A stretch of 64,000 nt of DNA from the NCBI RefSeq assembly GCF_018531495.1, contig NZ_JAHDTI010000011.1:186001-250000 (forward strand). The letters run 5' to 3'. This document shows positions 58,706 through 64,000 of this stretch, piece after piece. Below the pieces are notes generated by a model. The model did not search any database, had not been told where the DNA came from, and saw only the letters and a list, made by a program, of their open reading frames with translations. The first letter of the stretch is position 1; every line of letters begins with the position of its first letter. The position numbers and the translations under genes were made by a program. The stretch is from Nonomuraea sediminis. Its GTDB lineage: Bacteria; Actinomycetota; Actinomycetes; Streptosporangiales; Streptosporangiaceae.

Positions 58706-60660
58706 GACGCCACCCTCTCGACCCTGACGGCGCACACCTTGAACTCCGGCATCCGCGAGACCGGGTCGAGCGCCGGGTTGGTGACGGCGTTGACCTGCGG
58801 CCAGTGGAAGGGCATGAACACCGTGTCCTGCCTGATCGTCTCCGTCGGCACGGCTCGGCCGACCACCTCGCCGCGCCTGCTCACCACCCGGACCAGGTCG
58901 CCCTCCGCGAAGCCGAGCCCCGGATGGAGCTCGACGTAGGGGCCGGGCACGTGCAGCGCGGGGATGCGGCGGGTCTGCGCGCCGCTCTGGTACTGGCGCA
59001 GCGTGCGGCCGGTGGTGAAGTACAGCGGGAACTCCTCGTCGGGCTCCTCGGCGGCCGGCCGGTGCTCCACGACGGTGAAGCGGGCACGGCCGTCCGGGGT
59101 GGCGAAGCCGTCCAGGAACATCCGCGGCGAACCGGGCCCGTCCGCAGATGGGCAGGGCCAGAAGACGCCGCCCTCGGCGTCGATCCTGTCGTAGGAGATC
59201 CCCGCGTAGTCGGCGGGTCCGCCCGCGCCGGCCCGGCCGAGCTCGGCGAACACCTCGCGCGGATCCGCCGAGAAGCCGGACGCGCCCAGCCTGGCGGCCA
59301 GGTCCGCGATGACCTCCAGGTCCGTGCGGACGCCCGGCGGCGGCGTCAACGCGCGGCGGCGGCGGATGACCCTGCCCTCCAGGTTGGTCGTCGTGCCGTC
59401 CTCCTCGGCCCACTGGGCCACCGGCAGCACCACGTCGGCCTGCCGCGCGGTCTCCGACATCACGAAGTCGGCCACCACGAGCAGGTCGAGCCCGGTCAGC
59501 CGGCTGGCCACCCGCCCGGCGTGCGGAGCCGAGACGACGGGATTGCTGCCGAACAGCAGCAGCGCTCGCGGTCCGCCGGGCTCGCCCAGCGAGTCCAGCA
59601 GCTCGAAGGCCGAGCGTCCCGGCCCTGGCAACTCGTCCGGCTCGACTCCCCACACCGCCGCCACGTGCGCGCGGGCCCCGGGATCGCGGATGCTCCGGTA
59701 ACCGGGCAACTGGTCGGCCTTCTGCCCGTGCTCGCGCCCGCCCTGCCCGTTGCCCTGCCCGGTCACGCAGCCGAACCCGCTGCCCCGCCGGCCGGGCAGG
59801 CCCAGCGCCAGCGCCAGATTGACCAGCGCGAGCACGGTGTCGGTGCCCTTGCTGTGCTGTTCCGCACCCCTCGCGGTGAGCACGTAGGCGCGCGGCGAGC
59901 GCCGCAGCAGACGGACCGCCTCGCGCTGCGCCGCCACCGGGACCCCGGTGATCCGCTCGACCCGCTCGGGCCAGTAGGCCGCCACCGCCTGCCGTACCTG
60001 CTCGAAACCCGACGTCCTGTCGGCGACGTAGGTCTCGTCGACGCCGCCGGAGGCGATCAGCAGGTGCAGCAGCCCGTTGGCCAGCGCCAGGTCGGTGCCG
60101 GGGGCCGGCTGCAGGTGCAGCGCGGCGGCCTCGGCCGTCGGCGTCCTGCGCGGATCGACCACGACCAGGCTCTCGGGACGCAGGTGGCGCATCACCGGCG
60201 GCATCGTCTCGGCCAGGTTCGCGCCCACCAGCAGGACCGTGTCCGCACCGCGCAGGTCCGCCAGCGGGAACGGCAGGCCGCGGTCGAGCCCGAAGGCCCG
60301 CAGCGAGGCGGCGGCCGCTGACGACATGCAGAAACGCCCGTTGTAGTCGACGTTCGGGGTGCGCAGGGCGACGCGCGCGAACTTGCCGAGCGAGTAGGCC
60401 TTCTCGTTGGTCAGCCCGCCGCCGCCGAACACCGCCACGGCCTCCGGTGGCAGCGCGGCCAGCCGCCCGGCGACGTGACCGAGCGCCTCGTCCCAGGTCG
60501 CGGGCCTGCCGTACAGCAGGGGCGTGGTGAGCCTGTCGGGGGAGGAGAGCAGCTCCGCGGCGGTCCAGCCCTTCACGCACAGGCCGTCCACGGCCTCGAC
60601 CGTGGTGCCTTCGAGGCGCATGCGGCACTGGAGCGCGCAGTAGGGGCAGTGCGTGTCCAT
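58702..60660 (-). CDS. nasA: Assimilatory nitrate reductase catalytic subunit (molybdopterin, [4Fe-4S])
   Basis: This 652-residue enzyme has the N-terminal [4Fe-4S] motif CPYCALQC followed by a fourth Cys at residue 28, and the molybdopterin oxidoreductase domains with NYNGRFCMSS-like and GANLAETMP segments. The C-terminal dinucleotide-binding domain has YFTTGRTLRQYQSGAQTR and PFHWPQVN. The lack of a signal peptide and the fused-donor neighbour indicate the cytoplasmic assimilatory type. It reduces nitrate to nitrite. No nitrite reductase gene is adjacent in the window. Confidence 0.93.
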   Translation of the reverse strand: MDTHCPYCALQCRMRLEGTTVEAVDGLCVKGWTAAELLSSPDRLTTPLLYGRPATWDEALGHVAGRLAALPPEAVAVFGGGGLTNEKAYSLGKFARVALRTPNVDYNGRFCMSSAAAASLRAFGLDRGLPFPLADLRGADTVLLVGANLAETMPPVMRHLRPESLVVVDPRRTPTAEAAALHLQPAPGTDLALANGLLHLLIASGGVDETYVADRTSGFEQVRQAVAAYWPERVERITGVPVAAQREAVRLLRRSPRAYVLTARGAEQHSKGTDTVLALVNLALALGLPGRRGSGFGCVTGQGNGQGGREHGQKADQLPGYRSIRDPGARAHVAAVWGVEPDELPGPGRSAFELLDSLGEPGGPRALLLFGSNPVVSAPHAGRVASRLTGLDLLVVADFVMSETARQADVVLPVAQWAEEDGTTTNLEGRVIRRRRALTPPPGVRTDLEVIADLAARLGASGFSADPREVFAELGRAGAGGPADYAGISYDRIDAEGGVFWPCPSADGPGSPRMFLDGFATPDGRARFTVVEHRPAAEEPDEEFPLYFTTGRTLRQYQSGAQTRRIPALHVPGPYVELHPGLGFAEGDLVRVVSRRGEVVGRAVPTETIRQDTVFMPFHWPQVNAVTNPALDPVSRMPEFKVCAVRVERVAS

Positions 60661-60770
60661 GGCCGGGACGCTAGGCGGCGCCTGTGCAGCGGAATGTCAG
60701 GTGAGGCCTTAACCAACGGCTGCACCTGGCCTGCCGGGGCGCTGCAGAGCGGGTTCCTAGCGTCGAGGCC

Positions 60771-62114
60771 ATGCGAACCAACAGGTGGTGGATGCTCGCC
60801 GCGGTGTCGACGGCGACGTTCATGCTGCTGCTGGATGTCACGGTCGTGAACGTGGCGCTCCCGGGCATCCAGCGCACGCTCCAAGCCACGTTCATCGACC
60901 TGGCCTGGGTGATCGACGCCTACGCGCTCACCCTGGCCGCCTTCCTGCTCACCGCCGGATCGCTGGCCGACAGGCTCGGCCGCCGCCGTGTCTTCGTCGC
61001 CGGCCTGGCCCTGTTCACGCTGGCCTCGCTGCTGTGCGGGCTGGCCGCCACCCCGCTCATGCTCAACCTCGCCCGGGCCGCGCAGGGCGTCGGCGGCGCC
61101 GTCATGTACGCCGTCGCGCCCGCCCTCATCGCCGGCGGCTTCACCGGGCGCGAGCGCGGGATCGCCTTCGGCATCTCCGGCGGCGTGACCGGCCTGGCCG
61201 TCGCCGTCGGACCGCTCATCGGGGGAGCGCTCACCGACGTCAGCTGGCGGCTGGTGTTCCTGCTCAACGTCCCTGTGGGAGTCCTGGTCGCCGCCGTCAT
61301 GCTCGCCAAGGTCGCCGAATCGCGCGCGGGACGCGGGCCGATCGACTGGCCGGGCGTCGCCCTGCTGTCGTCAGGGCTCGCCCTGCTGGTCTTCGGGCTC
61401 ATGCGCGGCGGCAAGGACGGCTGGGGCAGCCCGCTCATCATCGCCATGCTGGCCGGCGCGATCGCGCTGCTCGTCGCGTTCGTGCGGGTGGAGCTGGTAC
61501 GGCAGGCCCCCATGCTCGACCTTGGCCTGTTCCGCAACCGGTCGTTCATCGGCCTGTCGCTGGCGACCGTGGCGATCAACGCGGCCGTCTACGTCGCGCT
61601 GCTGTTCATGGTGCTCCACCTGCAGAACACGCTCGGCTACACGCCCTTCGAGACCGGCCTGCGGTTCCTGCCGTTCACGCTGGTGCTGTTCGTGGCCGCC
61701 GCCGTGGCCGGCACGTTCGCCGCCCAGATCCCGGCCCGGGCGCTGATCGGCGGCGGCAGCCTGGCCGTCGCGGCCGGGTTCCTGGCCACCCGCCTGGCCG
61801 CGGGCTCGCCCTGGACCGAGCTGCTGGCCGCGATGGTGCTGGCCGGGGTCGGCATGGGGCTGTTCAACCCCGCCCGCGCCGCCACCGCCGTGGACCTGGT
61901 GCCACTGGAGCGGGCCGGGATGTCGTCCGGCATCAGCGAGACCTTCCAGCAGGGCGGCGTGGCTCTGGGCATCGCCGCCCTGGCGGGAGCGGGGAACCTC
62001 GGACCCGTCGAGGGACTGAACACCGTCATGCTCATCGCCGGCCTGATCGCCCTGGCCGGCGCCGCGGCCGGGTTCGCGCTCATCCGGTCCCGCATCACCG
62101 CGGAGGTGTCATGA
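60771..62114 (+). CDS. DHA2-family MFS transporter
   Basis: This 447-residue transporter has a complete DHA2 N-terminus (MLLLDVTVVNVALPGIQ), the GSLADRLGRRR motif, and ARAAQGVGGAVMYAVAPAL. It would export a small molecule by proton antiport. Its stop overlaps the nitric oxide synthase start by 4 bp, so the two are co-translated and the carrier probably exports a product linked to the synthase and the downstream ligase, or protects against it. It lies divergent from the nitrate reductase operon. Confidence 0.93.
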   Translation: MRTNRWWMLAAVSTATFMLLLDVTVVNVALPGIQRTLQATFIDLAWVIDAYALTLAAFLLTAGSLADRLGRRRVFVAGLALFTLASLLCGLAATPLMLNLARAAQGVGGAVMYAVAPALIAGGFTGRERGIAFGISGGVTGLAVAVGPLIGGALTDVSWRLVFLLNVPVGVLVAAVMLAKVAESRAGRGPIDWPGVALLSSGLALLVFGLMRGGKDGWGSPLIIAMLAGAIALLVAFVRVELVRQAPMLDLGLFRNRSFIGLSLATVAINAAVYVALLFMVLHLQNTLGYTPFETGLRFLPFTLVLFVAAAVAGTFAAQIPARALIGGGSLAVAAGFLATRLAAGSPWTELLAAMVLAGVGMGLFNPARAATAVDLVPLERAGMSSGISETFQQGGVALGIAALAGAGNLGPVEGLNTVMLIAGLIALAGAAAGFALIRSRITAEVS

Positions 62115-63103
62115 AATTTCATACCTACGAGCAGCTGGCCGAAGGGTGCAGGATCGGCTGGCGCAACCACGCCCGCTGCATCGGCCGCCTGCACTGGCAG
62201 TCGCTGAAAGTGCTGGACCGGCGCGACGCCCGCACCGCCGAGGAGATCGCGCAGGGCTGCGTCGACCACCTCAGGCTGGCCACCGACGGCGGCAGGATCC
62301 GCTCGGTCATGACGGTCTTCCCCGCCCGCAGGGGGCTGCGGATCTGGAACTCCCAGCTGATCCGCTACGCCGGATACCGGCAGCCCGACGGCTCGGTCGT
62401 CGGCGACCCGGCCAACGCCGAGCTCACCGAGGTGGCCCAGGCGCTCGGCTGGCGCGGCCGGGGCGGCAGGTTCGACGTGCTGCCCCTGGTCATCCAGGTG
62501 CCCGGCCGCTCGCCCGAGCTGTTCGACCTGCCCGAGGACGCGGTGCTCGAAGTGCCGATCAGCCACCCGGACCTGCCCTGGTTCGCCGATCTGGGGCTGC
62601 GGTGGCACGCCGTACCCGCGATCTCGAACATGGCCTTCGAGCTGGACGGCGTGATCTTCCCCGCGGCGCCGTTCAACGGCTGGTACGTCAGCTTCGAGAT
62701 CGGGGCGCGCAACTTCAGCGACGAGAACCGCTACAACCAGCTGCCCGAGGTGGCCCAGCGGATGGGGCTCGACACCCGCACCAGCGGCAGCCTGTGGAAG
62801 GACCGCGCGCTGATCGAGCTCAACCAGGCTGTCATCCACTCCTTCAAGCAGGCCGGCGTCAAGCTCGTCGACCACCACGTGGCGGCCAGGCAGTTCGTCA
62901 CGCACGAGGAGCGCGAGCGCCGCCAGGGGCGGGTCGCCCCGGCCGACTGGGCGTGGGTCGTGCCGCCCATCTCCGGCAGCACGGCCCCTACCTTCCACCG
63001 CTCCTACTCGGCCGAGCCCGTGCTGTCGCCGAACTTCCACTACCAGCCCGACCCCTGGACACAGCCGCAGCCTGCCCGCTGCCCCTTCGCCGATGCCGCC
63101 TGA
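62111..63103 (+). CDS. nos: Bacterial nitric oxide synthase oxygenase
   Basis: This 330-residue haem enzyme has the proximal cysteine motif WRNHARCIGRL (Cys23), IWNSQLIRYAGY, PFNGWYVSFEIGARNFSDENRYN (cited in part; the Glu binds arginine), and ADWAWVVPPISGS. All active-site motifs are present. The protein begins about 35-45 residues closer to the haem Cys than the Bacillus enzymes and carries a longer C-terminus with a final Cys (ARCPFADAA). It makes nitric oxide from arginine with an unidentified reductase. It is coupled to an MFS exporter and followed by an AMP-dependent ligase. Confidence 0.95.
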   Translation: MKFHTYEQLAEGCRIGWRNHARCIGRLHWQSLKVLDRRDARTAEEIAQGCVDHLRLATDGGRIRSVMTVFPARRGLRIWNSQLIRYAGYRQPDGSVVGDPANAELTEVAQALGWRGRGGRFDVLPLVIQVPGRSPELFDLPEDAVLEVPISHPDLPWFADLGLRWHAVPAISNMAFELDGVIFPAAPFNGWYVSFEIGARNFSDENRYNQLPEVAQRMGLDTRTSGSLWKDRALIELNQAVIHSFKQAGVKLVDHHVAARQFVTHEERERRQGRVAPADWAWVVPPISGSTAPTFHRSYSAEPVLSPNFHYQPDPWTQPQPARCPFADAA

Positions 63104-63129
63104 CCCCGCTTTCGAGGAGGAATCCTGAA

Positions 63130-64000
63130 ATGTCACCCAGCTCGATCCCGCGTTTCCTGACCGACTACGCCCCGACCCGCTTCCGCCGCCGCTTCACCCC
63201 CTTCTCCCGCACGCCCGCCACCGCCCGTATGGGCGAGATCTGGCACGTCGCCGCCGAACGCAACCCCGGCCAGCTGGTCATCGTCGACCGGCCCTGCGAC
63301 ATCGACCCGCACGGCCCCACCACCCGCACCTACGCCGAGTGGGCCGCGCTGGTCGACAGGGCCGCCGCCTGGCTGCACGCCGCCGGCGTCCGCGCCTGGG
63401 ACCGGGTGGTCATCATGAAGGCCAACCACCTCGACGTCGCCCTGCTCGGCTGCGCGGCCGCCCGCATCGGCGCCGTCCCGGCCATGCTGTCGGGCACGTT
63501 CGGCCCCGAGCACGCCAGGATCCTGCTGCAGCGCCTGGAGCGGCCCTTCCTGGTGACCGACGCGGCCCACGTGGCCTCGTGCGACCTCACGCCCGAGGTC
63601 GTCGCCACGACGGCCCGCACGATCACGGTCGACGACGTGGCCTGCCGTACGGACCTGACGCCCTTGCGGGAGTTGATGGGCGGCCCCGCCGTGCAGGCGA
63701 GCCTGCGGGCCGACCACGAGCCGATGGTGATCACCCACACCTCAGGCACGACCGGGGTGCCCAAGCTGGTCATGCACTCGGCCGCGTCTGCCTACTCGCT
63801 CGCGCTGGTCGAGGCCGAGCGGTGGCCGCGCTTCCGGCTGCGCGCCGACGACGTGGTGGCCTTCTGCGACCCGTACTGCCACCAGCGGATGACCACCGGC
63901 ATGGCCGCCATGGCCACGGTCACGCCCCGCATGATCATGCTGTCGGAGCCCAGGTCGCCGCGGGTGCGGGAGCTGCTGCGCGAGCACCGGCCCACCGTGG
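63130..64000 (+). CDS. AMP-dependent (acyl-CoA synthetase/ligase) protein, 3' end cut by window edge
   Basis: The ATG at 63130 is preceded by GAGGAGGAATCC. The visible 290 codons have the ANL fold with the phosphate-binding motif THTSGTTGVPK and the WAALVDRAAAWLHAAGV, KANHLDVALLGCAAARIGAVP segments. It would activate a carboxylic acid as AMP ester. It follows the nitric oxide synthase by 26 bp and probably continues the operon. The active site for the second half-reaction and the specificity residues lie outside the window. Confidence 0.92.
   Translation, partial: MSPSSIPRFLTDYAPTRFRRRFTPFSRTPATARMGEIWHVAAERNPGQLVIVDRPCDIDPHGPTTRTYAEWAALVDRAAAWLHAAGVRAWDRVVIMKANHLDVALLGCAAARIGAVPAMLSGTFGPEHARILLQRLERPFLVTDAAHVASCDLTPEVVATTARTITVDDVACRTDLTPLRELMGGPAVQASLRADHEPMVITHTSGTTGVPKLVMHSAASAYSLALVEAERWPRFRLRADDVVAFCDPYCHQRMTTGMAAMATVTPRMIMLSEPRSPRVRELLREHRPTV

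Noticed and set aside
1..64000. CRISPR arrays, rRNA or tRNA genes
   Set aside because: I saw no regularly spaced short direct repeats, and no rRNA or tRNA-like cloverleaf sequence on reading both strands. A covariance-model scan was not possible here.

Overview
The window is high-GC DNA with dense, mostly non-overlapping genes, frequent GTG starts and 4-bp ATGA overlaps. Its regulators are actinobacterial in type (SARP, PadR, two Lrp, two TetR, BlaI, Ser/Thr kinase with WD40 repeats). The gene content fits a filamentous actinomycete of the Streptosporangiaceae type (Nonomuraea-like), which is an inference from protein style only. I saw no tRNA, rRNA, CRISPR array or intact insertion sequence.

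Layout. 1-4.2 kb: a compact locus with a SARP/NB-ARC/TPR regulator, a 58-residue peptide whose last 33 residues hold eight cysteines, a membrane-anchored TlpA/MauD-like thioredoxin and a divergent MauE-like membrane protein. I read this as a dedicated system for making a disulfide-rich peptide. 4.3-9.9 kb: an EACC1-like/caspase/multi-TM protein, a NarL-type two-component pair and an esterase. 9.9-15.7 kb: a secreted Ntn-hydrolase acylase, a FtsX/MacB-type ABC exporter and its PadR regulator with a clear operator. 15.7-19.3 kb: AzlCD with divergent Lrp, then TetR and a PaaK-like ligase. 19.4-24.7 kb: an uncharacterised membrane protein, a Cys-rich zinc-ribbon protein and a Ser/Thr kinase with WD40 repeats. 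24.8-35.2 kb: ordinary accessory metabolism (SDR, two MFS, GDPD, SHOCT protein, VOC protein, HTH regulator, serine hydrolase, Lrp plus aminotransferase).

35.3-57.4 kb is dominated by a set of dispersed dyads of form CTACTAT-N5-ATAGTAG. I found eight sites matching at least 11 of 14 positions, all next to gene starts. They flank a multicopper oxidase/DUF6153 operon, a GNAT gene, an OmpR/histidine kinase pair, a divergent TlpA/CcdA pair, a BNR-repeat/VanW operon, blaI itself with an M56 peptidase, and a peptide/metallophore-type ABC importer. This looks like one local BlaI regulon for envelope metal and thiol homeostasis. Embedded in it (41.5-46.9 kb) is an apparently separate biosynthetic operon: a 30-residue peptide ORF, a tiny membrane protein, an acyl-CoA dehydrogenase-like flavoprotein, a thioester-reductase-like SDR, a class III aminotransferase, an SRPBCC protein, a flavin reductase and an alpha/beta hydrolase. 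This set could make an amine or aminated lipid-like product.

57.4-64 kb: an assimilatory nitrate reductase pair, then on the other strand an MFS exporter, a bacterial nitric oxide synthase and an AMP-dependent ligase that runs off the right edge.
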